From Brevibacillus laterosporus (GTDB lineage Bacteria > Bacillota > Bacilli > Brevibacillales > Brevibacillaceae): a DNA stretch of 64,000 bases. The notes beneath the pieces were generated by a model. It saw only the letters and a list, made by a program, of their open reading frames with translations, searched no databases and had not been told where the DNA came from. Positions within the stretch are counted from its first letter, which is position 1; each line of letters begins with the position of its first letter. The stretch spans positions 47,041 to 111,040 of the forward strand of contig NZ_JAUKFY010000015.1 in NCBI RefSeq assembly GCF_030489605.1, written 5' to 3'. The translations under genes were made by a program, and so were the position numbers. Shown here piece after piece: positions 56,035 through 63,089 of the stretch.

Positions 56035-56247
56035 GTGAAAAAGTATTTTATAGACAAAAACCCTCGTTTGAAGCCTGAAACACTTGAGGAGTATACACGT
56101 CGCTTCATTGCCATCCAGGATACGTTAGGCCGTGACGTTAACAGAAAGTGAGAAACGAACTCTCGCATGGTTGTCAGAATGGGAAACAGAAACAGTTGCT
56201 AATATGCAGAGGATTTTTGATGAATTAAGTGCGAGAATTCAAAAATG
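56035..56247 (+). pseudogene. Frameshifted small phage-type gene
   Basis: GTG 56035 opens KKYFIDKNPRLKPETLEEYT...QDTLGRDVNRK then stops. The +1 frame continues LTESEKRTLAWLSEWETETV...LSARIQK and ends at the start of the next gene. Together they read as one broken protein of about 70 residues. No family recognised. Confidence 0.5.
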
Positions 56248-56385
56248 AAAAAGAACCATAAAAAACTTTTTAGATCTAAAAAGCGCTTCTCTTCTTTGGT
56301 GGCAGAAGTTTCTGACATACTTGAGTCTGAGAAAACAGATGTGGAAAAACTTTCTGAGATTACCTCACCTGATGGAGATAGCTAA
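56245..56385 (+). CDS. 46-residue phage-type small protein
   Basis: MKKNHKKLFRSKKRFSSLVA...SPDGDS. Its ATG overlaps the previous stop (ATGA), the classic coupled arrangement of small phage genes. Basic N-terminus, acidic C-terminus. Function unknown; likely silent now because the upstream gene is broken. Confidence 0.45.
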   Translation: MKKNHKKLFRSKKRFSSLVAEVSDILESEKTDVEKLSEITSPDGDS

Positions 56386-56585
56386 AGAAAGTACTTGCTA
56401 ATGTCTGCTTGCATGACAACGAAGAAGAGCATCCTAGCAAAACAAAAGGATTATGCCAGGAACTTTATAGTGAATGGTATCAAAGAAACAAAATAGCGAG
56501 CAATAAATATCATAAAGAACCCTACCCTGTGGCTCTTTTCAAACATACATCATTTCTTTTTTATAAACATTGTGATTTTATATAA
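56382..56585 (+). pseudogene. Gene remnant without start codon
   Basis: A 67-codon open stretch KKVLANVCLHDNEEEHPSKT...FLFYKHCDFI directly after the previous gene. It has no ATG, GTG or TTG at its head, and a stop lies just before. Looks like the tail of a lost phage gene; no relative recognised. Confidence 0.35.
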
Positions 56586-56664
56586 AATCCACAATAGCCC
56601 ACAAGCAGGACAAAATAATGTCAAATATACTGAAAACATCATTTATTAGAGGAGAGATAAACTT

Positions 56665-57261
56665 ATGAAAATATACTGCACACATCCATTTAAAACGACT
56701 GAAAAAGTCACCATCTCGCTTGGCTGCAATCCAGGACATCCAGGTTCAAAAGACTTAGTGTTTCCAGGCATTACATTTGGCACACCAGTTTATGCTATGG
56801 AATCAGGTGCAATAGTTGATATAAGAACAAACAGACCCCATTGTCCAACTCCAGACTGCCCACAGTATGCAAATAATGTTGTGATCCGAGGTCAAGATGG
56901 GTTTTTCACAGAGTACAATCACATGGCTCGAGCTACCAAGATTGATCTCAGGGTTGATCCCAGAGTTGGTCCCGGGGGTCGTCCATGGCGTTGGAATAGG
57001 CAATACCTAAAGATAGGAGACTCCGTTCAACGAGGTCAATTAATCGGTTTTGTAGATAATTCTGGTTATACTACAGGGCCGCATCTTCATGTTGGCCGAT
57101 ATACACCTGGTGATGATAAAACTTGGTGGAGCAGGCCAACTTGTGATTGGATGATACATGGTGTCGATTCATTTCTTCAGTACCCACCTTTAGATTGTCG
57201 TCCTATGCCTCGTGTCGTTAGACATGGCTACTATATTGTAAATGGCCCCTTTTATATGTAA
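56665..57261 (+). CDS. Cys-rich M23-like metallopeptidase without signal peptide
   Basis: A 198-residue protein. The M23 layout is GHPGSKDLVFPGITFGTPVY (first His/Asp pair, spacing one longer than usual), NNVVIRGQDGFFTEYNHM, IGDSVQRGQLIGFVDNSGYT and GPHLHVGRY (HxH zinc ligands). No signal sequence is visible. Seven Cys, including CPTPDCPQY, are unusual for the family. GGAGAG precedes ATG; a terminator follows. It converges with the radical SAM/peptide genes and could process peptide or murein; this is open. Confidence 0.75.
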   Translation: MKIYCTHPFKTTEKVTISLGCNPGHPGSKDLVFPGITFGTPVYAMESGAIVDIRTNRPHCPTPDCPQYANNVVIRGQDGFFTEYNHMARATKIDLRVDPRVGPGGRPWRWNRQYLKIGDSVQRGQLIGFVDNSGYTTGPHLHVGRYTPGDDKTWWSRPTCDWMIHGVDSFLQYPPLDCRPMPRVVRHGYYIVNGPFYM

Positions 57262-57311
57262 CTGTGAAATAAAGATTGGTTAAAAAAATTCTTATTCTAT
57301 AGCAAATAAAA

Positions 57312-57363
57312 ATGAATCCGTTTTGAAAAAAGTTCTATCAAAATGAATTCGTTTTTTTTTTTT
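57312..57363 (+). terminator. Terminator of the M23-like gene
   Basis: GAATCCGTTTTG pairs with CAAAATGAATTC (one mismatch), followed by a run of twelve T. Confidence 0.75.
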
Positions 57364-57470
57364 GATTGAGCATTCTATTTTATAAAAAATTTGATTAAAA
57401 CTCACTTAGTATTCTTTAATCAAAAATGGGAAAAGCATCGCAACATTTTAATAAACGTCTCGACTTTACT

Positions 57471-57500
57471 TTAACTCCACAGGCAGTACCTTCTATGGCT
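57471..57500. repeat. Dispersed motif, copy 2 (diverged)
   Basis: CCACAGGCAGTACCTTCTATG matches the core of copies 3 and 4; the left part is degenerate. The next 45 bases also resemble the flank of copy 3, including AAAAAGCCGC. Confidence 0.45.
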
Positions 57501-57573
57501 ATAGTATTTCCCTCCAAATACAAAAAGCCGCTTATAAACGCGACCTACATAAATCCTTCCTTAAACATAATTT

Positions 57574-57612
57574 AAAAATCGTCGTTTAGAGTCCAAAAAC
57601 GACGATTTTTAG
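57574..57612. terminator. Terminator of the precursor-peptide gene
   Basis: AAAATCGTCGTTT pairs with AAACGACGATTTT; T-runs on both strands. Confidence 0.85.
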
Positions 57613-57666
57613 GAAATAAATTTATTGACCCACCCAAGATTTATATAGGTCCTGGTCTTCCTTCCT

Positions 57667-57867
57667 CTAATAAGGCGTTGAATCACCAGGACAGCCGTAA
57701 CAATTGATGTTAACTTCCCTTCTTCGCCGAGCTGTAACATCCGTATTTGTAGCTGATGAGCTCTTGATAGCTTTAGCTAGGTTAGGATTATTGATTATTA
57801 CTTTCCCTGTTTCATCAATGCTTATTTCTTCGGGTGAGAAGTTAACTCCAAAAAGTTTTTCATTCAT
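57667..57867 (-). CDS. Candidate RiPP precursor peptide with C-terminal CYGC core
   Basis: 66 residues. Leader-like 1-46 begins MNEKLFGVNFSPEEISIDET, then NNPNLAKAIK. Four Arg follow at 47-50, and the tail EVNINCYGCPGDSTPY has its two Cys at 56 and 59. The acidic, amphipathic leader and short Cys/Gly/Tyr core fit ribosomal peptides modified by radical SAM enzymes. AGGAGG lies seven to eight bases before ATG. It lies 59 bases downstream of a SPASM-type radical SAM gene, then a terminator, forming a two-gene unit. The class of modification (thioether or other) is not known. I recognise no named family. Confidence 0.65.
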   Translation of the reverse strand: MNEKLFGVNFSPEEISIDETGKVIINNPNLAKAIKSSSATNTDVTARRRREVNINCYGCPGDSTPY

Positions 57868-57926
57868 TATTCATTCCTCCTAGTAAAAAATTTTACACTA
57901 CTTAGCATTCTCAAAATAGGGATACT

Positions 57927-58970
57927 TTATTCAATGCCTAGGGCACTTAATGGACAACTTAAAGTGGCATGGTCAAAAGTGGCAAGACCCTGTATCCAAG
58001 GAGTTAAACGTTTCGAATTTAATTCAAGAGTACCATCTGAGCGTAATAAACCTATATGATTACGTGGATCGTTCAATGCAACGGTACATTTACCTATTGT
58101 ACCATCAGCACGAATAATCAGGGAGTTAGGTTGTGAAGCATAGCAAACTGAAAATGTCTCTTCATGGTCAATAAAATCATTGCCATACAATTTATGTTTG
58201 AGCATTTTGAGTGCCACATTCTTTTCTTTAAGCGACATAATTTTAATATTAGCATCGTTGGGCCCACCTAATCGTTCGATTGACTTGAAGAGAATAGAGA
58301 AACGAGTATCGTGTAAAAACTCGTGACGAACATCTTCAATTAATGGATCTAATTGTGTCAGAGTTTCAGAATCATAATGAACACGAAGTTTGATTGAAAC
58401 TGGTTCTTTACTATCTCTGATAGCTAATAAGTTTTCCCATATACGATCAAAAGTACCTTTACCATCTGCTCGTAATCGGCTCTTATTATGTATTTCACGT
58501 GGACCGTCGAGTGTGATTTGGTAATCGAGTATGCCAACTGCTGCTAATTGAGATAGTGTTGAAGGTGTTAAAAAATATGCATTAGTAGTCATTCCACCCC
58601 GATACTTTAAACCAGGGTGTTTTTTTGTCAACGCTGAGGCATGGGCTGAAATATCAAAAACTATGTCTTTACTAACTAGAGGTTCTCCACCAAACCATGA
58701 TAAGTATAATTCTTCAAGTTCTGGAGTGCGTCTATCCAAAAAAGCTTTTACTCCTCCAATTGTGTCGTCAGACATTCTACCGATTGTATAATCTTCATAA
58801 CAGTAAGTACATCTGAAGTTACATTTTTCTGTGGGAAAAATAATAAGCTCCTGTCTTCGATTTGACATAAATGAAGCAATCTTCGCTTCAATATCTGGAA
58901 TAGCCATAAAATATTTTTCACCTACTCGTGACAAAATTTTTATAACGCTATTTTTACCATTAAAATCCAA
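57927..58970 (-). CDS. Radical SAM/SPASM-type peptide-modifying enzyme
   Basis: About 347 residues. The radical SAM cluster motif CNFRCTYC has Cys at 50, 54 and 57. SWFGGEPLVS is the SAM-binding stretch, and ITLDGPREIHNKSR is typical of SPASM enzymes. The C-terminal part has Cys at 276, 295 and 339 in CYASQPNSLIIRADGTIGKC and LSCPLSALGIE, a short SPASM-like auxiliary cluster region. The N-terminus is short. The first start is TTG 58970 without a ribosome site; ATG at codon 22 has AGGTGA. It precedes the candidate precursor on the same strand and probably installs its cross-links. Confidence 0.8.
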   Translation of the reverse strand: MDFNGKNSVIKILSRVGEKYFMAIPDIEAKIASFMSNRRQELIIFPTEKCNFRCTYCYEDYTIGRMSDDTIGGVKAFLDRRTPELEELYLSWFGGEPLVSKDIVFDISAHASALTKKHPGLKYRGGMTTNAYFLTPSTLSQLAAVGILDYQITLDGPREIHNKSRLRADGKGTFDRIWENLLAIRDSKEPVSIKLRVHYDSETLTQLDPLIEDVRHEFLHDTRFSILFKSIERLGGPNDANIKIMSLKEKNVALKMLKHKLYGNDFIDHEETFSVCYASQPNSLIIRADGTIGKCTVALNDPRNHIGLLRSDGTLELNSKRLTPWIQGLATFDHATLSCPLSALGIE

Positions 58971-59302
58971 TATTATTCATTAGATACCGAACGATATTTA
59001 GATAACAGCCAACCGGTTAGTGGCTATTATCATGCTAAAAGTACCTGTCGATCGTTGGACCCTTGGAGAACCAACAACCGCTCATTATCCAGATAATGTA
59101 GTGGAATAGGGCACTTCTGTTTTGCCTCTGCTTAGGCCGGACAAAAAGTCAGTATAGCTGCTCCGCATACATATCTCCTGTTACCTTCTCAATAATTGAC
59201 CGGGTAGTATAGTATTAATGTTGGAATAAGGCCAGACCTCCATATCTTTCAGTATTTTGTCTACACACTGACACCACATCAGGCTATATGGTGGGGTGTT
59301 TG

Positions 59303-59337
59303 CTGTATCCCTAATCCTACAGGCAGTACATTCTATG
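59303..59337. repeat. Dispersed 35-base motif, copy 3
   Basis: Shares 29 of 35 positions with copy 4; on the minus strand the conserved CAGCAAACACCC follows in both. Confidence 0.5.
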
Positions 59338-59361
59338 GCTGTAAAATTTCCTTCCAAATAG

Positions 59362-59386
59362 AAAAAGCCGCCGGACATCCGACGAC
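59362..59386 (-). terminator. Terminator after the small membrane-protein gene
   Basis: Minus-strand GTCGTCGGA pairs with TCCGGCGGC (two G-U pairs), followed by TTTTTC. Confidence 0.65.
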
Positions 59387-59444
59387 TAATTGCGTTTTTT
59401 CAAGGCTTGTACCAACGCGACGAGTGAGATTACAATGTTAATGT

Positions 59445-59651
59445 TTAAAAAACAGAAAAAGCCATTATATGATAAATAAAATATATAAATGTGATAAACG
59501 AGAGCGACGCTACTACAATGCTTACAATATAGAGCACTTTTCGTAACCTTTCAAATTTACCCTTTAAGAGAAAAGGAAGAATTGCTAGATTAAGAAATAT
59601 ATACAAAGGTAAAAGGAATATAGCCCAATTGTATGCTGTCATTTCATTCAC
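59445..59651 (-). CDS. Small membrane protein, possible immunity protein
   Basis: 68 residues from GTG 59651 (or 65 from ATG 59642). Two membrane helices: WAIFLLPLYIFLNLAILPFL and VLYIVSIVVASLSFITFIYF, split by a basic loop KGKFERLRK. It begins at the stop of the upstream secreted-protein gene, so the two are coupled. This layout, secreted protein plus small hydrophobic partner, recalls bacteriocin/immunity pairs; no family is recognised. Confidence 0.6.
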   Translation of the reverse strand: MNEMTAYNWAIFLLPLYIFLNLAILPFLLKGKFERLRKVLYIVSIVVASLSFITFIYFIYHIMAFSVF

Positions 59652-60370
59652 TACTTTTCCATAATATTATCAAGTGCACGTGCTGTTTTTCTTTCAATTA
59701 AAACCACATCCGCAGCGTTAATGGCGGCTGCCATACCAAAACCAGCACTTGCAAAAAAAGCGATCATTCTATCCTCGCCCCAACCTGATTTAATGCCTTT
59801 TACACTTGCCATAAATGCCGCGGTTGAAACAGTTGAGTTTGCCACAAACGCAGTCTCTGCTTTTATTAAATCTAGAACTTTATCCTCAAAATCAAACAAA
59901 TCGGCTTTATTCCTTGAAGTTTGCTTTACATAGGTTCCTCTTTTAATATTCCCAACATCCCAGTACTTTTTTCCACCGCTCTTATCGATTACATAATAAT
60001 AACCAAAATACATATCCTGTGCTTCCCGTACTATATTTTTCGTCGACCGTTTTTGTCTGTCTTTTTCTTTCTGTACCTGTTCCTCAGGGTCTTCTATAGA
60101 GACCTGTGTTTTAATGCCGTCTTCATCGAACTCTATAGTATGATTCATTTGATCATACGTAGCCTCAGTAATTCCATTTTCACTTTCTACTCTAACTACT
60201 CTTAGGCTATCATTATCCTCTAAAATCTCAATCTTATATTTATTTCCTTGACTGTCTTCAATGGTTGCTGCTTCAACAATTTGATTAGATTCATCCAGAG
60301 CAAAAACAGGAATACTAGATGAGGCCATTACTTATAAAACAAGAGCAATAGATAAAATTACTTTTTTCAT
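59651..60370 (-). pseudogene. Secreted protein gene with in-frame stop in the signal peptide
   Basis: ATG 60370, with GAGGAGGAAG upstream, opens MKKVILSIALVL, then TAA (60334-60332), then VMASSSIPVFALDESNQIV. Read through the stop it is a normal signal peptide ending in FA-L. The following 215 residues have a charged N-terminal half and a Gly/Ala-rich hydrophobic stretch near the C-terminus (AFFASAGFGMAAAINAADVV), as in pore-forming or bacteriocin-like proteins. The rest of the frame is intact, so the stop is recent, a sequence error, or bypassed. ATG at 60328 would give a cytosolic form without a ribosome site. Confidence 0.6.
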
Positions 60371-60462
60371 TTCTTCCTCCTCGGGAATATATTCTAATTT
60401 TTTACATAATTAGTACAATAGTTATTGTTTTAAATATTAATAACATTTTGGAAAAATATAGC

Positions 60463-60576
60463 ATGAGCAACAATGAACCCGGGGTGGTTGCAGCTCTTGC
60501 GAAAATATACGAAGTGCTTGGCGTTGAACTTACGGATGTACTCGAACTTTCGGACGAGAGTCTCTGGCATACATAG
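60463..60576 (+). pseudogene. C-terminal remnant of an XRE-type regulator
   Basis: The plus-strand frame reads NNEPGVVAALAKIYEVLGVELTDV... ending ESLWHT, the last helices of an XRE regulator. The HTH part before it is gone. Confidence 0.5.
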
Positions 60577-60649
60577 ATAGAAACCGTTTGAAAAGCTATT
60601 GAAAGTTACATGCAAACACTCCACCATAGATAGTCTGGCAGGGTGTTTG

Positions 60650-60684
60650 CTGTATACTTGTTCCCACAGGCAATACATTCTATG
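60650..60684. repeat. Dispersed 35-base motif, copy 4
   Basis: Best-conserved copy: 29 of 35 with copy 1 and with copy 3. On the minus strand an inverted repeat GCAAACAC/GTGTTTGC (60612-60650) follows. Confidence 0.5.
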
Positions 60685-60703
60685 TAGTTGCAAAATACAT
60701 TGT

Positions 60704-61041
60704 TTAGGATTCTATACTAATCACATCCTCTACAGGTATCCACCAAAAATCCTCATCGTTCTTTAACTTGATCTGTTTAAACGTTGAATCAAACCTATCT
60801 ACCCATCTCCAGGCGGATTCAATTACTCCTCTACCCTCTTTTGTCTCTTTCCACCAGCTAATCGTAAGGGCGTAGTCATACTGGGCGAGTCAGATATCCT
60901 GTAACAAAACTCGGCCAACTCATCCTCTTCAATGATCGGCTTCTCGATCAGTTTCTTATCCTCGTGATACTGACGTAACATTTCTGCATGTTCTGGCAAG
61001 ATGAATTTTGTTACAAGTGGATCAAGAATTTTGCTAGCCAT
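60704..61041 (-). pseudogene. YolD-like protein gene, frameshifted
   Basis: From ATG 61041 the frame reads MASKILDPLVTKFILPEHAE...DELAEFCYRISDS. The continuation YDYALTISWWKETKEGRGVI...FWWIPVEDVISIES lies in another frame. Joined they match the YolD layout (LPEH..., then ...IPxEDI... at the end). YolD genes accompany SOS-induced Y-family polymerase genes on phages and plasmids. A LexA-like palindrome lies just upstream. One frameshift near 60880 breaks the gene. Confidence 0.6.
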
Positions 61042-61055
61042 CAAAACATCTGCTC

Positions 61056-61081
61056 AAAACACGAATGTGCGTTCTTGTTTT
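61056..61081. promoter_or_regulatory. LexA-like palindrome upstream of the YolD-like gene
   Basis: AAAACACGAA-N6-TTCTTGTTTT pairs at nine of ten arm positions. The core CGAAT-N4-GTTCT deviates from CGAAC-N4-GTTCG at two positions. Its place before a YolD-type gene fits SOS control. Confidence 0.45.
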
Positions 61082-61246
61082 ATTAGATGATGAGGAGATT
61101 ATGCAATTAGTAAAATTACATTTCCCTCACAAACTTAAAACCCTCTGCCACTTTATTTTGACAGAGAGTTCATATTAGTTAACGGTGAAGAGATTAAAAC
61201 AATGATCTTGCTAGGGTAAAAACTCCCTAGACCACCAGGGATAGCG

Positions 61247-61505
61247 CTACGGTTTCACCTTGTCCGTCTCAATATCAAGCATTAGCGGCATATCACACGG
61301 TAGCTCTTTGACCGTTGAACAAAATGGTCCACTTGTGCCTGGGCAGATAAATCAGGGGGGCAAAGTGATAATACCCCTCCTTGATTTCGGCTCTAGAGAA
61401 CCTCTTCAGCCCATTTAACGACGTTTGGTACTGGTAATCCGGTAGTCCAGCGTTCTCTAAAATGGACAGTAGCTCATTAGCCATATGGGAAAAAAATCGT
61501 AGCAC
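61247..61505 (-). pseudogene. GH25 muramidase fragment with two frameshifts
   Basis: Three frames in order give ...FSRAEIKEGYYHFA, then PDLSAQAQVDHFV, then CSTVKELPCDMPLMLDIETD. Together this is the middle of a GH25 lysozyme, whose catalytic Glu lies in LDIE. The shift sites are at a C6 run and near 61320. A phage endolysin remnant is likely. Confidence 0.55.
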
Positions 61506-61545
61506 TACGGATTACATGCTGAATCCCTGAAGCAGTATCCAGCAT

Positions 61546-62100
61546 ATGTGCAATAGCATCAATCTCAAAAATAAAAAGCTGTCTTGCAATACCGATATGA
61601 ATTTTTGGCTGGAAGAATACGTCATGATTAATCTAAAGTATAACACCCAAGAAAATTACAGAGACATCATCGAAAGAAACATTAATCCGACAACCGGGAT
61701 GATAAAACTAAAATCGCTCTCGCCAGAACTGTTACAAAAATTTATTAACAATAAACATAGAGAGGGATACTCTTGAAGGACACTAACAAAAATTTACACG
61801 TTTTTGCAAAATGCATTAAAGCAAGCTGTGTATCCTTCTAAGCTTATAAATGAAAACCCTATGTAATATATATCAAGCTGCCAAAAAAGAAAAAAGACGA
61901 CAGAAGCAGATGTAAAGCCACTGCCCATGTCGTCAATAAAAAAGATAACAAACTACCTAGAACCTTCCAATATAATCCCCCCACCATTTTACCAACCCGG
62001 TGGCTATAGGGTGGGGGAAATGATTTTTTGCTATAACCCAAATCGTAAAACCTTTTATTTATCAGCTAGTACTTGTCATCCATACGTAAAACAGCCATAA
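61546..62100 (+). pseudogene. Tyrosine recombinase (phage integrase) remnant
   Basis: The first part, FWLEEYVMINLKYNTQENYR...LQKFINNKHREGYS, is the SAM-like arm/core-binding domain. After a TGA it continues RTLTKIYTFLQNALKQAVYP. After a shift EADVKPLPMSSIKKITNYLE follows, then non-homologous sequence. The catalytic Arg/His/Tyr part is absent. It marks the region as a former integrative element. Confidence 0.6.
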
Positions 62101-62368
62101 ATGCTTCTTGTAGTTATTGAGCAACGAGCTGTATCTAGTTGTATTCTACTACATCCTATAACTATTGACATAACAAGGTTTTATAAGAACTGAAATATCA
62201 TAGTGTATTCTAGTACAGCATGGTATATCGACGTTCTCCCTCCAATTACGGTGGCAGTGTTTTTAATGAACTAATCAATGGAACCTTCCCATCTCGATCA
62301 TTTTTTCGCGAAACATAGCAAAGAATCGCATAAAATGCACCTATGATAGAGGGCTTTTCATTTCAGCT
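62101..62368. other. Gene-free AT-rich stretch before the second module
   Basis: No frame with a ribosome site; no clear signal apart from TTGACA at 62168 and a weak TATAAG later, not placed before a gene. Confidence 0.35.
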
Positions 62369-62619
62369 CTCTATCTTCTCTATCCTTGAACATAACTCAT
62401 GCTGCCAATCCGCGTCGTTCGTCATACTGGCAATCAAAGATAGGTTTTTGAGTTTTGAATCTCCCAAGCTCTTTGAGCGTTTGCACTCAGACAATGGCTC
62501 ATTTCTGTCATTTCCGAGTCGGTAAGCTCCCTTGTCTTCTTGATGAACCAAAGCTCTGCCATCCGTTGATGGACGATCCACATCTGCACCAGCTCCTTAA
62601 TCTTGATGGTACAGTGTAT
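62369..62619. repeat. 251-bp direct repeat, copy 2 (pairs with 55408-55658)
   Basis: Gap-free match to copy 1. Contains the same small phage gene. Confidence 0.9.
62434..62583 (-). pseudogene. Short phage-associated protein (VHQRMAEL family), frameshifted, copy 2
   Basis: ATG 62583 with AAGGAGC. Same frame end as copy 1 (AWEIQNSKTYL). The -1 frame continues KLKNLSLIASMTNDADWQHE and runs open to IEKIES at about 62363. So this copy needs only one base to be whole, while copy 1 has an extra stop. Confidence 0.6.
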
Positions 62620-62676
62620 GGCAGGGAAAAAATAAAAATGCATGTCCTCGCAAATAAAAATCCGTCATTAACGGAA

Positions 62677-62865
62677 TTATTCTTCCCAAATATCTTCTAC
62701 GCTCATGTTTAGAGCCTTTGCAATACGAATTGCAACCGACAGGGTGGGTAAACTTTCCCCCCGTACAATTTGGCTCATTGCAGAAGTAGATAATCCTACA
62801 CGTTCACACAGCCATTTCTGCTTAACCCCTCGCTCCCGCAGTATTTCTTTCAACTTACTCCGCAT
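62677..62865 (-). CDS. XRE-family HTH regulator, phage type
   Basis: 62 residues: RSKLKEILRERGVKQKWLCE, then VGLSTSAMSQIVRGESLPTL, ending MSVEDIWEE. A complete HTH_3 mini-regulator. ATG 62865 with GGGGTGA upstream; an in-frame extension through the 47-bp repeat is open but has no ribosome site. It replaces, at the same place, the broken and unrelated-looking XRE gene of module 1. Probably a repressor of neighbouring phage-type genes. Confidence 0.8.
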   Translation of the reverse strand: MRSKLKEILRERGVKQKWLCERVGLSTSAMSQIVRGESLPTLSVAIRIAKALNMSVEDIWEE

Positions 62866-62899
62866 AAAAATCACCCCATTGCTCACTTCATTACAGGGC

Positions 62900-62946
62900 T
62901 TGTCGAATCCTTTAGCGAGAAAACAGAGATTTTGCTGAAAAATGCT
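62900..62946. repeat. 47-bp repeat block upstream of XRE, copy 2
   Basis: Matches 55934-55980 with two mismatches. Confidence 0.8.
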
Positions 62947-63089
62947 CATTACTTTTTCCGAATGCAAGCTTTAAAGCGGTTGGCGAGGGAAGTTTATTTT
63001 AAAAAAATTGTGGAAAAATCATCAATAAAGCTTATACTTAAATAGGGTGCTATGTAAATATTTCCTAACACTCAGAAAGGATGATAACG

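Larger units (their letters stand above)
57262..57666. other. 405-base region between convergent M23-like and precursor genes
   Basis: Contains two terminators (57312-57363 plus strand, 57574-57612 bidirectional) and a copy of the dispersed motif (57471-57500). No gene seen. Confidence 0.5.
58971..59444. other. 474-base region without an assigned gene
   Basis: Promoter region of the radical SAM gene at left, copy 3 of the dispersed motif (59303-59337) and a terminator (59362-59386) at right. An open frame on the minus strand (59181-59378) runs through the motif and terminator and has no ribosome site. A short minus-strand stretch ending ISLVALVQALKKRN recalls the end of holin-like small toxins but lacks a start. 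Confidence 0.4.

Noticed and set aside
57927..57975. C-terminal truncation of the radical SAM protein
   Set aside because: The end CPLSALGIE is short, but the three C-terminal Cys are ordered and the stop is followed by the normal intergenic spacer and precursor gene; a short SPASM-like end is more likely than truncation.
59181..59378. 65-residue minus-strand open frame with several Cys (AIECTACRIRDTANTPP)
   Set aside because: It runs through a terminator hairpin and a dispersed repeat, has no ribosome site, and the similar translations at 57.5 and 60.6 kb follow from the DNA repeat itself.
60430..60693. 87-residue minus-strand open frame
   Set aside because: It is the complement of an XRE remnant on the plus strand plus the dispersed motif; no ribosome site.
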